A DNA stretch of 64,000 bases from Pseudomicrostroma phylloplanum (taxonomy: Eukaryota; Basidiomycota; Exobasidiomycetes; Microstromatales). The position numbers and the translations under genes are program-made. The stretch is from assembly GCA_039545275.1 (NCBI GenBank), contig BCHS01000016.1, positions 62,001-126,000 of the forward strand, written 5' to 3'. Under the pieces are notes generated by a model. That model saw nothing but the letters and a program-made list of their open reading frames with translations, was not told where the DNA came from and ran no database searches. Below are positions 11,061 through 21,673 of the stretch, piece after piece (positions within the stretch are counted from its first letter, which is position 1; every line of letters starts with the position of its first letter).

Positions 11061-13757
11061 ATGGCACCCCGTTCACGTAACCGCTTGCCCGTGTGGGACG
11101 ATGCCGCCTCGTCGAATGGCTCGGCTACCCCCAGCACTACCCGCAGCGCGCCTTCTTCCCAGGCAACAGCAGCTCGCAGCAGTCGACATGCCCTCTTGAA
11201 ATCATCCGCTCGCTTCCTTCAAGAGGTCCAGAGTCAGTGGCCAGCAGTGCCCACGCTCGAAACCGATCGCCCCTCGATTCACACCCTCGGCTCGTCCGGC
11301 CGACTCGCCAATGGTAGTGACACACGTAGTCTAGCAAAAATGCGCTCGGCTTCTTCAGCGTCTTCGTATCGCTCCGTCTCCTCCAGGCTGGCACCTAAAG
11401 ATGCCCTACCTGTCCCTCGCAGCGCCCCTACAAGAAGTGTGTCCTCTAGCCACCTGACAAGCGCTGTTTTGCAGAACAAGTCAGCATCCGACAAGGACAA
11501 AGACAAGGTTCACAACCGTCTTTCCGTCGCGAGCAGCTTCATCCATCGAGATAGCGAAGCACTGGAAGAGTTGCTGCTTGAGCATGAGACCGTGGCCCAT
11601 GGTATACGCCAACAGGCCTCACACGATTCGCTCGGCAGCTCTTATACCGTCAGTGCATCACAGAACAAGAATCAGAAAACAGACAGCAAGGGGCCGTCAT
11701 CGGCGACGCAAGTGTCTACATACGAGGCTGAAGCTTTTCCTCAAGAGGAGCCAGATGCAGTGCCAGCGCCTCGGCGCGCCAGCACTACTCACACCGCATC
11801 ACCAGCTCGTGTCGAGACGACTGCGCAACCGACCGGAAGCCGGCGAGCGAGTGTGAGACAGGCCTCAGCTTCTGCCTCGCACAGTAACGGCAGCACGCCA
11901 CACTCTCCCATCTGCTCTGTGCACAGCGGCATCTCACGACCAGATTCAAGCACACCTCGAAGCGAGGACTCGTCGCTCGTGCCCCTGATCCCCGCCTTGT
12001 TGACAACTGAGCTGCCCTCGCAAGCAGACCTGACAGCGGCATCACCCTTGGAACGCTTTGCCATCCTTGCAGGACTCTTCTCGACCATGGTCAAAGGCTC
12101 GCAAACAAGTGTCCAGCAGTTTGGTAACAAGACGGTGCGACTGAAGAGAGAGCTGCGCGCGAGACTGGAAGAGATGAAGAGGCATGAGAGCAGGAGGTGA
12201 GTAGGCGGAGGGACGCTCGAGACACCGGGAGCGCTCGACTGACTCCCACAATCTTTGCTTCCCACTAGTCGCCAGATCGATGTCTCCCTCCAAGCCCTCA
12301 CCGAGAAGCTTGCGGAAGCACGCAAAGACACAGACACGCGCTCCATCAGCTCCAGCAAGAGCCATCGCTTCCTCTCTGGGGTCCTTCGAAGAGCTGCAGC
12401 CTCAGAGGCCAACCTCGCCATCAAGGGCAAAGAGGCACAATGGTCGGACGACCCTGGCGCCAAGCAATACAATGAGCGCATCCGCCAAGCACGACGCGAG
12501 CTCAAGGACGTAGAAGCTGAGAAAGCAGCAGTCGAGGGGGAAATGCTGCACCAAAAGTCGCGCATCCGCATGATCGAAGGTCTCTTGCCCTCCCTCGAGA
12601 CGCAGGTAGAGACGGCTCGAAAGCGGTTTGCGGCGCTGCGAGAATTGGAGAACACGCTTCGTAGCATGCGACTGGGTCTCAACTTACACAAAGCCACAGA
12701 AGGAGAAGAAGATACATGTCTTGCCGCACTTTCCTCCGCCTTGAGCAAGCAGAGCTCAGCAGTGGAAGTGCTCAAGAGGCACGAGAGCAAGTATGAGAAG
12801 ATCGTACAGTGCGAAGACTACCTCAATGTGGCCATCGTAGCAGCCGAGAGGCTTTCCGCCGTCCTCTCCAAGGTCAGCGCCAAAGCAAACGAAGTCGGTG
12901 GAGGTTCCAACAGCTCCAAGAAAGGCAAAGGAACTAAGACGAAGAGAAGCGAGGCGGAAGACTGCAAAGAGATTGCCCGCCTGAGGGCCGCTTGGGTAGG
13001 TGCCTGGCAGTGCGTCTACTCGTCCCTAACAGGCATTCGGGGCAACACCAGCTGTGTGCTCGCCCAGGGTCAGTCCACCACTGCTTACGAGATTGACTCG
13101 CTGGCTCGATGTGCATCGCCGACCCTGCGACGCCCTCCCTCTGCCAACACCGTCACGTGGGCCTCGATGCCCAGGATCGAGCGGAAGATGACGGGAGGTA
13201 TCCTTGTGCCCTCTGAACAGGCATCATCGCCCACGTCAAACGGGAGCGACTCTAGCGATGGTACTTCGTCTCCTCCTTTGCCAACAGATGACAAACGCGC
13301 CAGCTTCGTCACTGCCCCCAAGCGAACGCAGAGCACGGGCAGTGTCACCAGCTTCGCCACCTTTCGCACCGCCCAGAGCTCCAACGCGGGGTCCAAGAGC
13401 GATCGCGAACAAGCACAGGAAGGGCAGGAGGTCCTCTGCTGTTCACAGCTCCTCGCCGCGCTGGGTCAAATCGCTTTGCTCCTCACCACTCTAGGCCCGC
13501 TAGTGCCACCACGCGTCCTCACTACGCCTCTTGTGCTCAACCCGCTCACACTGGCGCAGCACACTGCATCTATAATTGCTCTGAGTCAAGGGCTGGAGAA
13601 GCTCCGCTGGACGTGGGACGACATCATCTCTTCTTATGAAGAGGCGGGGGAGCGACTGGCCAAGGAGTTGGTGGAGAGGATGAGGAAGAGTGATGAGAGG
13701 AAGAGCGAGTGGTGGAGTAGAGAGGGGGAGAGAGCCGTGAGTGGGTTGGCGATGTGA
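11061..13757 (+). CDS. Unrecognised Ser-rich coiled-coil protein
   Basis: There are two exons (11061-12196 and 12269-13757); the junction AG|T restores ESRRQ-type reading as ES-SRQIDVS, giving about 874 residues. The first 310 residues are disordered and Ser/Thr/Ala-rich. Then comes a conserved-looking helical segment (LERFAILAGLFSTMVKGSQ) leading into a coiled coil that spans the intron and continues to about residue 620 (KELRARLEE, LKDVEAEKAAVEGEM). A second disordered Ser/Thr region follows, then a helical C-terminus with the hydrophobic stretch LLAALGQIALLLTTLGPL. I do not recognise the family. The architecture suggests a structural or scaffold protein. No signal peptide or catalytic motif is visible. 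Confidence 0.75.
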
Positions 13758-14642
13758 GTGCGGGCGGTGAGGGCTGAGTACTGCACCTGCTCAGCGCTGG
13801 TCCCTTCCCACACTTGGCCTCTTTTGGCCGTTGCTGCGTCTCTTCTATGCTCGATAAGTTGTATCAGCCTGGGCACCGACCCTAAGCTCATGTCAGTCCG
13901 GCGATCTGCTACATCTTTGTCACCTCTACTATTCTTAAAATCATCAGAATATGCTCGATCTTGTGACACTAGTCTTTCTCTATCCCTAGCCTGACACGCT
14001 CTTCTGTAACGCACCGCCGTGGCTAGGGATTGTGACGCTCGGCTCCGATCCCCATCTGACGTCTGCCGATTGCGGAGCGGAGCTGAGTGTATGCGAGTGT
14101 TGAGACTCCGCCTTGCCGAGATCTGTCCAAGTGTCGTCTATTCTATCCGAGGCGGGGGAAGATATGTCCGTTGGCTCGTGCGGGTTGATGGAACTTCGAT
14201 GAACCCCGACGAGCCGCGTGCTGCGACCACTTGGTCACTCTGGCCCAATTTCTCCGGCAGCGTGGGGAAGCTCGTCTGACCATCCTCTTGGCTACGTACC
14301 ATCCTTTTGCTGCTCCTTCATTCTCTCTCCTTCTTCTTGGCTGAGACGCTCTTCTGCTTACGCTCCTTCTTTTTTACGACACTCACGTCTTTACGATCTC
14401 ACCACAAGGCATCGCAGCCTCGTCTACGATTCCGTAGTGCCCTCTGCGAGGTGCATCTACACTCGTCACTCTAGTATTTTTCATCATCTATCACCGCACC
14501 TCCATTACCTCACTTTCTTCATCTCTTTCTTCTTCAGTCATCACGCGACAACACACACCTTGTCTCCGGCTGATGAAGGCGCTCTAGAATCAGGACGTTC
14601 CCCAGCTGTTCGTCCCCTCACAGTAGTCAGCATACCGCCACC
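13758..14642. other. Intergenic region with pyrimidine-rich leader
   Basis: The 885 bases between two plus-strand genes include a long C/T-rich stretch (about 14280-14560), common in fungal promoters and leaders. ATG at 14643 has a good context (CCGCCACC before it). No gene is supported here. Confidence 0.45.
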
Positions 14643-17600
14643 ATGTCCACTACTCCACGGACCACCACCGTGCTAGCGGTCTCAAGGCCGGAGCGCGCTT
14701 CGGCTACGAGCACCAGCAGCACGGGAAGTCGGGCTGCAGCAGCTGCTGCTGCCTCGTCATCGAGGGCATCGGAGCGATCTGCCTCGAGAGCATCCGCCTC
14801 TCGAGCGTCCGCCTCTAGCGCATCTGCTTCCAGAGCCTCCGCCTCTTCGCAGTCTCGGTTGGCTAGTCTGTCCTCGGAGCTCGCAGCAATGCGCTCCCGC
14901 TCGTCTGCGCAAGCTGCTCGTGCCAGTCGCAGTCTCTCCTCCGAGTCCGTGGCTTCCGTATCGCGTGCGAGGGCTTCGCGCTCTGCAGCCAGCGTCCTTT
15001 CGGCCTCTGCAGCCTCTGTCTCCTCCGAGATGGCATCCCTCGATGCTGTGCTAGCCACCGCCACCATCCCCACAGGCCAAGCTTCCGTCGCTGCCGTCCT
15101 CGGCTCGCTCACGGCACTCACTGCCACTGCCACTGGCACAGCTGCCAGTGCCGCCCTGGCCTCGCTGGCGGATGCAGCAAGCACGCTCTCCGCTCTAGCA
15201 GGGGAGGACGCCGCCTCGGCCAGCTCCCTCAGCCAACAAGTCAGTGCCGCTACTGCGCCTGCCAACGCAGTCTCCACCACGAGCGCGACCTCCAGAACCG
15301 CCTCCGGGGGCCTCTCTGCGGGGCAGATCGCCGGTGTTGTCGTGGGCGTACTGGCGGGGGCGCTCCTCTTGCTCCTTTTGGCGCTGTGCTGCTGGCGGAG
15401 GAGACGAAAGAGCAAAGGTACAGTCGGGACTCTCTTTCCCTGGCGGCAGTCCGACCAAGGAAGGAAAGTCAGCGATCGCTACGCCAGTACGTGGGATGGG
15501 GCGGGTGCAGAAAAATTCTCCCACGACGAGACACCTCACAGCATGTGGAATGCAAACCGCGGCCATCACGGTAGGACAAACGCAGCGTATGGGAATACGA
15601 TGGGGTATCATCCCTCTGAGAGGGAGCAGGATGAGCGATGGGATGGAGACAACCTCACGCGAGGTGCACCCACAAGACTGGACAACTATCAAGAGCAAGA
15701 TGCCGGTGAAGGCAGTAATTTCCTCGCTCTGGGCGGCAGCCAGGCAAGTGATGACGAAAGGAGCGAAAGGAGTGATGCATCGAGAAGACGGCAAAGAGAT
15801 AGAGAAACCCGCAAGATGAGCAACATACCCACCAGGCCGTCCAGACAAGGGGTCTCGATGGATCTCGAGCCTTCTACAAGTCAAGATCGCGCAAGCAAGG
15901 GCTCAGCTGGCAGGTCCTCCCGTGGGCTGAGCGCTATAGGAGGTCTCATGGGCGGACTCGTGGGTGGTGCCCTCTCCCGTCGCAAGCAAGAACCAGCCGC
16001 TCCGCGCTTCCCGATTGAAGACGACGATGACGATGAGCTCTTCGGGGACGGCAATCGTCAACCACACCCGCACGCCGACAGCGACACCTCGGACTTCTAT
16101 GCCACACTGGGGAACCGACCGCCACGAGGCTCAAGCGACCTGCGCTACCGCCAGACTCCCGTACCTGCTCCGGCTAGCCGCCCTATCAAGACCTCTTCCA
16201 GAGCCGAAAGGGGGTGGGGCGGATGGAGTGCGGCGCTGGCTGGCGTTGCGAGAAGGGCCTCTGGAGGAAGATACGGTGCTGCTCGCTCTAGAGACGAATC
16301 GCAAACGCAAGATTGGTCCGACGCTGAAGACGATGCGGATAGCCTCACCACTGTAGAAGCTCGTACGGACTCTGAGGAGGATGACGATGAAGATGAGGAG
16401 GAGGAAGACGAAGACGAGGGTGATGATGAGCTCAGGGATCTGGACGAGACCAACGCTACCTCAAACGGACGTCCCGGCGTCTACAGCTCATGCGCCACGA
16501 TTGGCAGGAACGGCTCAAGCAGGCGCGCATCATTTGACACTGCAGAACAAGGTAGTAGCAGTAGATATGCAAGTGAAGACGAGTACGACGAGGATGCTCG
16601 GTCCGACTACACATCACCTACGGCTGCAGTCATGGCTCGAATGTGGAGAGACGCCAAGGGAAACCAGATCCCTCCTTCGGGCAGGGCCAGAGACAATCCT
16701 TTCGCTCGCAACAGCATTGAAGATGCTCGTAACGCAGCTAGAGTTCCCTCGCTACCGAGCGACTTCGGTGATGGAGACCTAGGTCTGGTCGACGATGACG
16801 CTGCTGCCCGCTCCCGCCGGCGACGCTCGTCCTCAGAAACACAGCGAAGGGATAGAGCAAAGCTAGTGGCACTCAGCACAGCCCCCGCTGGTGCTGGCGC
16901 TCTGACCGGTCTGGCAGCAAAACACCGACCCAGTAATGGTAGCACCTATTCGCGAGGCCACTATCTGGAGCCATCCTCGAGCATCAGCAGCAGCGCAAAA
17001 CCCTCTCGCCACAGCACCTTCATCAGCTCGGGTACCGATCTACTGGGTCCAGAGGCAATCGCTAGTCGCAGTGACTCTCGGCAGCGATATCAAGGCGTTC
17101 CCGCTCGACAAGGCAGCCGACAGGCAGCGGAGAAAATCGTTGAGGAGGCGATAGACTCCGACGACGAGGACACTTATTCGGACGTTCCTCTCTATCATCG
17201 AGAGCTGCGTAATCAGCTTTCCACAATCTTCAGTGAGAGCGACGGAGGTTCTGCGGTCCTGAGCGATGCTCGCAGCGCTCGACGAGACCGGCCCATCAGC
17301 GGCACGGCGAGCGAGTTGAGCGTGGCTCCTCCAAGTATCAAGAAGAGGAGCGTGACGTACGGCTCTGTGCCTCCGAGTTTTCCATCCCCTGCTTCTGTAG
17401 GCTCAGACGAAGTGCCACCTGCGTACACTTCGCAAGATGGCGGTGGACGTATGTCGTTTACTAGGAGAGCCACGTCGATGGAGGCGAGCCGAAGTTACCC
17501 AAGACGCAGCACGAGCCCGCTTCGCCAACTCTCTCAACCTGCAGAGCCTGTGGCGGGCAGCAGCGGTGGGATCCTCAGTGGTCTCACGGCTGGCTTGAGA

Positions 17601-18923
17601 AGACTCACGTCGACGCTCACGACTGCTTCGAGGAGCCCTGCGATCGGATCGGATCAGGACCACTTTGTGGCGGAGCGAAGCACACGGCGGGACTCGGCTA
17701 CGCTGCCTTCTGAAGATCACGAAAGATCTGACGAGGGTGTTACAGAAGCGGCGGAGGCTGAGAGGTACGCTGGAAGACATCAGTCGATTGGTGAAGGCTC
17801 AGCACCTTCCATCGGACACGCCTCCTTCGGAGTGGGCAAAGCCAAACGAGGTACAACCACCCGGACTGCCAACGGCACCTCCAGTGACGACACGGTCCCT
17901 AGCACTGCCGCCTCTTCTGCCCACTCTCTCACTTCATCGTCCAGATCTGGCCGAGGTGCACCCGTTCAGACGAGCTCAGCCTCAGCTTATCTCGATACCA
18001 CCCCTGTCGCTAGCACCCGAGCGCACCAAGGTGGCCCGCCTTCTGGCAGCGGTGAAGCCGCTTTCGACCGGGTCAGTCTCACCAACAGCAGCTCGCGACG
18101 TACCGCTGGTAGTGGACGGACTGACGCTGCTACGCTCGGATCTGACGAAAAGAGCAACGTGCAGCGCAGCGGCACCGTCTCGACTGTGGGTGGCGCGAGT
18201 GAAGTCTCACGCTATGCTGCTGAAGGCGGAGACGACGTAGAAGAGGAAGAGGAAGAGGAAGAAGAAGATGAGAATGATGATGGTGAAGATGACGAAGAGG
18301 ACGAGACGAAGACACAAGAAATCCCTCTAACCTCCGACGCGAACACCTGGGAGGCTGATGCCAGGCCTGCTCCCCCGCTTCATGCGGCCCACTATCCTAG
18401 CTCATCTCTCGGCGAAGCCGTGCTGCGTCAAGCCCGGCGCGAAGCTGGACTGGGCGGCGAGAAGACCGCTCCTCCAGTCGAGGTTCTGCCCACGTTGCCC
18501 AGCGACGCCACCCTCATCAACGACGAGAAGATCGGCCTGGGTCTGCCCACCTCTCCAGCCAAATGGCGCCAGTCTCCCCGCGTCGAGACCATCTCCAAGC
18601 ACGCCGTCGTCGCCGCTCTGAGCCTGCAGCGTCGGGCGCAGCACACCTACCAGCCCTCGCAGGACTTTTCGCTCATGTCTTCTTCTACCAGTCGAAACTC
18701 CTTCGAGGCACCTCCGCCCTCGTATGGTCTGCCGGACGTTAGGAGGGGAGCAATGCGCAATAGCCGCACGCTGGACGGGACGTGGCCCACCGCGCCGAGG
18801 GTGTCCCTCCTACAGGGACACAATGGGGACGAGGCCGCTGCTCTTGGGGAGAAGGAAGGACTGCACAGGTCTATGAGCCAACAGGCCGCTCGAAGGCAGG
18901 GGCAGGGATGGTTTGCGTATTAG
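14643..18923 (+). CDS. Ser/Ala-rich single-span membrane protein with very long acidic tail
   Basis: This is a single-exon protein of 1,426 residues. Residues 1-225 are almost entirely Ser, Ala, Arg and Thr, including an imperfect SRASA/SASA repeat (about 40-75), as in mucin-like cell-surface stalks. A single hydrophobic helix follows (AGVVVGVLAGALLLLLLAL, about 228-250) and then a basic stop-transfer cluster CCWRRRRKSKG. The remaining 1,170 residues are predicted cytoplasmic and disordered, with Ser/Arg-rich patches and two acidic blocks near residues 580 and 1200. The design recalls fungal surface sensors of the Wsc/Mid2/Mtl1 type, but no WSC domain is present. No cleavable signal peptide is visible, so it would need reverse signal-anchor insertion or a missed 5' exon. 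I cannot name a family. Confidence 0.8.
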   Translation: MSTTPRTTTVLAVSRPERASATSTSSTGSRAAAAAAASSSRASERSASRASASRASASSASASRASASSQSRLASLSSELAAMRSRSSAQAARASRSLSSESVASVSRARASRSAASVLSASAASVSSEMASLDAVLATATIPTGQASVAAVLGSLTALTATATGTAASAALASLADAASTLSALAGEDAASASSLSQQVSAATAPANAVSTTSATSRTASGGLSAGQIAGVVVGVLAGALLLLLLALCCWRRRRKSKGTVGTLFPWRQSDQGRKVSDRYASTWDGAGAEKFSHDETPHSMWNANRGHHGRTNAAYGNTMGYHPSEREQDERWDGDNLTRGAPTRLDNYQEQDAGEGSNFLALGGSQASDDERSERSDASRRRQRDRETRKMSNIPTRPSRQGVSMDLEPSTSQDRASKGSAGRSSRGLSAIGGLMGGLVGGALSRRKQEPAAPRFPIEDDDDDELFGDGNRQPHPHADSDTSDFYATLGNRPPRGSSDLRYRQTPVPAPASRPIKTSSRAERGWGGWSAALAGVARRASGGRYGAARSRDESQTQDWSDAEDDADSLTTVEARTDSEEDDDEDEEEEDEDEGDDELRDLDETNATSNGRPGVYSSCATIGRNGSSRRASFDTAEQGSSSRYASEDEYDEDARSDYTSPTAAVMARMWRDAKGNQIPPSGRARDNPFARNSIEDARNAARVPSLPSDFGDGDLGLVDDDAAARSRRRRSSSETQRRDRAKLVALSTAPAGAGALTGLAAKHRPSNGSTYSRGHYLEPSSSISSSAKPSRHSTFISSGTDLLGPEAIASRSDSRQRYQGVPARQGSRQAAEKIVEEAIDSDDEDTYSDVPLYHRELRNQLSTIFSESDGGSAVLSDARSARRDRPISGTASELSVAPPSIKKRSVTYGSVPPSFPSPASVGSDEVPPAYTSQDGGGRMSFTRRATSMEASRSYPRRSTSPLRQLSQPAEPVAGSSGGILSGLTAGLRRLTSTLTTASRSPAIGSDQDHFVAERSTRRDSATLPSEDHERSDEGVTEAAEAERYAGRHQSIGEGSAPSIGHASFGVGKAKRGTTTRTANGTSSDDTVPSTAASSAHSLTSSSRSGRGAPVQTSSASAYLDTTPVASTRAHQGGPPSGSGEAAFDRVSLTNSSSRRTAGSGRTDAATLGSDEKSNVQRSGTVSTVGGASEVSRYAAEGGDDVEEEEEEEEEDENDDGEDDEEDETKTQEIPLTSDANTWEADARPAPPLHAAHYPSSSLGEAVLRQARREAGLGGEKTAPPVEVLPTLPSDATLINDEKIGLGLPTSPAKWRQSPRVETISKHAVVAALSLQRRAQHTYQPSQDFSLMSSSTSRNSFEAPPPSYGLPDVRRGAMRNSRTLDGTWPTAPRVSLLQGHNGDEAAALGEKEGLHRSMSQQAARRQGQGWFAY

Positions 18924-19099
18924 CCACCTGCCCCAATGTTCGATGGCAACCTTACAGTCTGAGACGGGACGTGATGATATTTCTCTATATACCACTGGAC
19001 TTGACGAATGTTTCTGACGAACGAGAATCTAATTTATATACAATGTCTTTGCCCAACGAAAAAGCTATCTGCATAAACGTGGCTGCTGCCTGGAAGTCG

Positions 19100-20364
19100 T
19101 CAGCACACGGCTTGGCGGTATAAAAAGACCAGCAGCCAAGCGCCCAATACCATCCACCCGCTTGAGACGCACCCCTCAGCGAGGGCCAAGCGGCGACTGC
19201 CGGCTGAGACTTCGACGTCTGGATGCGAGAGGAAAGAGAACAACGGGCTGTTGAGAGCGGCATCGCCTTTCAGGAGGATGTCGTACTCGTATTGGTCTGT
19301 ACTGCCTCCTCTAATCGCCAAAGGATTATGAAGCCATATTGAAAAGGCGAGCGTCAAGGAAGAAGTGTCAGTGAGCTCGGGGAATCGTTGGGGTCCTGCA
19401 AGATCTACGTGTCACTCACCCTACCGTGTTGTACCAGGTCACACTGACCAGATTCGGCAAACCGGCCTTCATTTTCGAGCTGGTCAGCTCTTGTAGCCAT
19501 GCAACCCTGTTTGTAGCAGTAGTGTTGTAGTGCAGACCCGCTTCCGCGACGATGAACTTCTTGTCAGTACCGTTGGTGAACTTGTCGTGGAAGGGTTTGA
19601 TAGCGGACAGGTACTGTGAATGTGGCGCATGCAAAGAAGATCGAGGATGGAGGCGGTTCGAGCTCAGCTTCTCTGCTAGCCTGCGAGCTACGATCGCTGC
19701 TCGCGACCCCATATTTCGTGGAGACACTTACGGACTTCACAGTTGCAGCGGTGACATTGGCCGGATAGTAGTCCACTGCCACGTAGTCATACGTCGATGC
19801 GTTGGGCGCCCAAGTCTCATACTCGGACAGTCCAGCGACAGATGGGCAGTAGACCAGCTTAACCAAGGGTGCAATCTCTTGGCATGCTAACGAGACCTGG
19901 TAGAATGCCTCCTGGAAGTCTGCAACCGCAGTAGATCCACCGGCATAACGGTTTCCGCCCTCTGCCGTAGTATAGTAGTTCATTTCGTGGGCGAAGCGCA
20001 GTCTCACGGTAACGCCGGCGTCTGTGAACTGCTTCATCACCTGTGCGACGGCCCTGGCCTGGAAATTGTCGGAGGCAGTGTATCCTGTCCAGGCCTCTTC
20101 GGGCATCACAGCCGCCTCCAGAATCGCGCCGGAGGCAACAATATCGTCTTTGATCTTCAACAGCTGACTGCCATTCCAAATCGCATCTGGGTACGTCTGG
20201 GCGTACCAGCCGTAGGTGGACGCATTTGAGAAGCCCGACGCGTTGAGTGCCTGATTGAGATCGCCCAGAGGGGTAGTACTGCCGAGAGTGTAGTCTGGAA
20301 CGAAGCCCAAGGCGAGGCTCTCCACGGCGAGGAGAGCAGAATCGGTAGCGGTGGATGTAGACAT
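19100..20364 (-). CDS. GH26-like glycoside hydrolase with hydrophobic C-terminus
   Basis: There are three exons (20364-19732, 19613-19420, 19310-19100) in matching phases, giving 345 residues. It resembles clan GH-A family 26 endo-beta-mannanases: LGFVPDY near the start; RLRFAHEMNYY with the presumed acid/base Glu127; VAVDYYP at the end of exon 1; FIVAEAGLHY with the presumed nucleophile Glu235; then SVTWYNT. The C-terminus ends in a hydrophobic stretch (GWMVLGAWLLVFLYRQ) that could be a membrane or GPI-type anchor. No N-terminal signal peptide is visible from this start, so a 5' exon may be missing or the protein may be intracellular. It is a divergent paralogue of the gene at 21674. Substrate is inferred as beta-mannan or a related glycan and is not shown. 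Confidence 0.8.
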
Positions 20365-21673
20365 TGGGAGCGTGGTATGACGGGATGATTTTGCAAGGTG
20401 AGAGTCACAGGCACACAGCTGGTGCACTAGACCAATCACTTGAGCAGCATCTCTTCTTCACAAGCGAAAATGGAGAAGGACAAGCAAGGGTCAGAACGCT
20501 GGACCCATCCTCTCGAGTGGGGTGGTGAGGAAAAGTGGTGCAATCTGAGAAGATCAGGAAGGGGACGATCTTTCTCGACGTCGATTACACGAGGCAGCGA
20601 AGATGTTCGAAGCAGTGCCAATCCCCGCGATACCATGCCGAGGTTGTCATGGACGTCGAGTTGCCGGTTCTCCACGTTGGCAACAATGGCTTTACGCACT
20701 ATAACGGTGCCTGAAGCGAGGCAGACAAACGCCACAAGCTTTCTGCAAGTGGTGAACTCACGCTCGGGTCGTGTCTCACTACCCCTGCGCGAGACGTCGG
20801 AGATTGGCGATCGCCTGCATGAAGGACTGCCAACCGCACTCGAGCGGTGAAACGTCTAGGCAGCTCCGCCGGGTTTCGCAAGTCGGCAGAGGCCGACGCT
20901 ACCGAGACAGGCGTAATTGCCTTCAGATAGGCAATGGCAGCTAGGGAACTGCTCAGGCAGATCGTCAGAAGGTTGGGTCGGTTCCCAAGAGGCACTCCTG
21001 CACGCGCAACCTCTTCTTGCCTTCCTCTCGACCCAAGTACAGTGGACGCGACGCGATTGCTTCCCAGCTCAGCTCGCGTATCTGAGTGACGTACACGTCA
21101 GCTGCAAGCGTAAAGCCCGCCGCTGTTTTCGGCTGGCTGACAAGCCGATGAGGGTGAGCCCTGACAGCTTCGGCTTTTCTTCTTCCCACGCCCTTCTCAC
21201 GGGTGTAGGCACGGAGGTGGTGGGGCTTGAAAGCTAGGCAGATGACTAGCCTTCGCGCTCGCTACATGCTCGATTCAATTTGAGAGGCCTCACAACGCCA
21301 TGCACTGATCGCTCTGCCTCAAGGCCGACATACTACACGAAGCAAGTCTTCCGACAATGAGGAACAGGCGAGAGCAAGAAGGAGGCTTTGGCTTGCAGCG
21401 TCGAATCGTTGACAGATCCACTGCCTGCCGCTCACGTGCTTCCCACGGACTGACGTGGCGTCGAAGAACGCTGACACGCTCAAGCCACTCAGGGGTTCGG
21501 CTGCGAGCGTAAAATTGATCAATCACAACACCAGCTCCCCTCGTCCCGTCGCACGCTCACGCTCACGCTCAGAATTTATTCTGCGCTACCATCACCCGCT
21601 TGGTCGAACGGTGTCTTTGGAAGTGTCGCTGTGACCCACACATCCTTAGCTCACCACGCCCACAGGCCCTAAC
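20365..21673. promoter_or_regulatory. Shared divergent promoter of the two GH26-like genes
   Basis: About 1.3 kb lies between two paralogous genes read outward. It may hold unrecognised 5' exons for either gene, since neither visible start has a signal peptide. Only weak short frames are present. Direct GCTCACGCTCACGCTCA repeats lie near 21554-21570. Confidence 0.4.

Noticed and set aside
14627..15415. 262-residue Ala/Glu-rich frame antisense to the Ser/Ala stalk
   Set aside because: It is the complement of a low-complexity Ser/Ala repeat; such repeats open all frames.
20440..20850. 136-residue plus-strand frame in the GH26 divergent region
   Set aside because: There are no recognisable features, composition is unlike the neighbours, and no splice partner was found.
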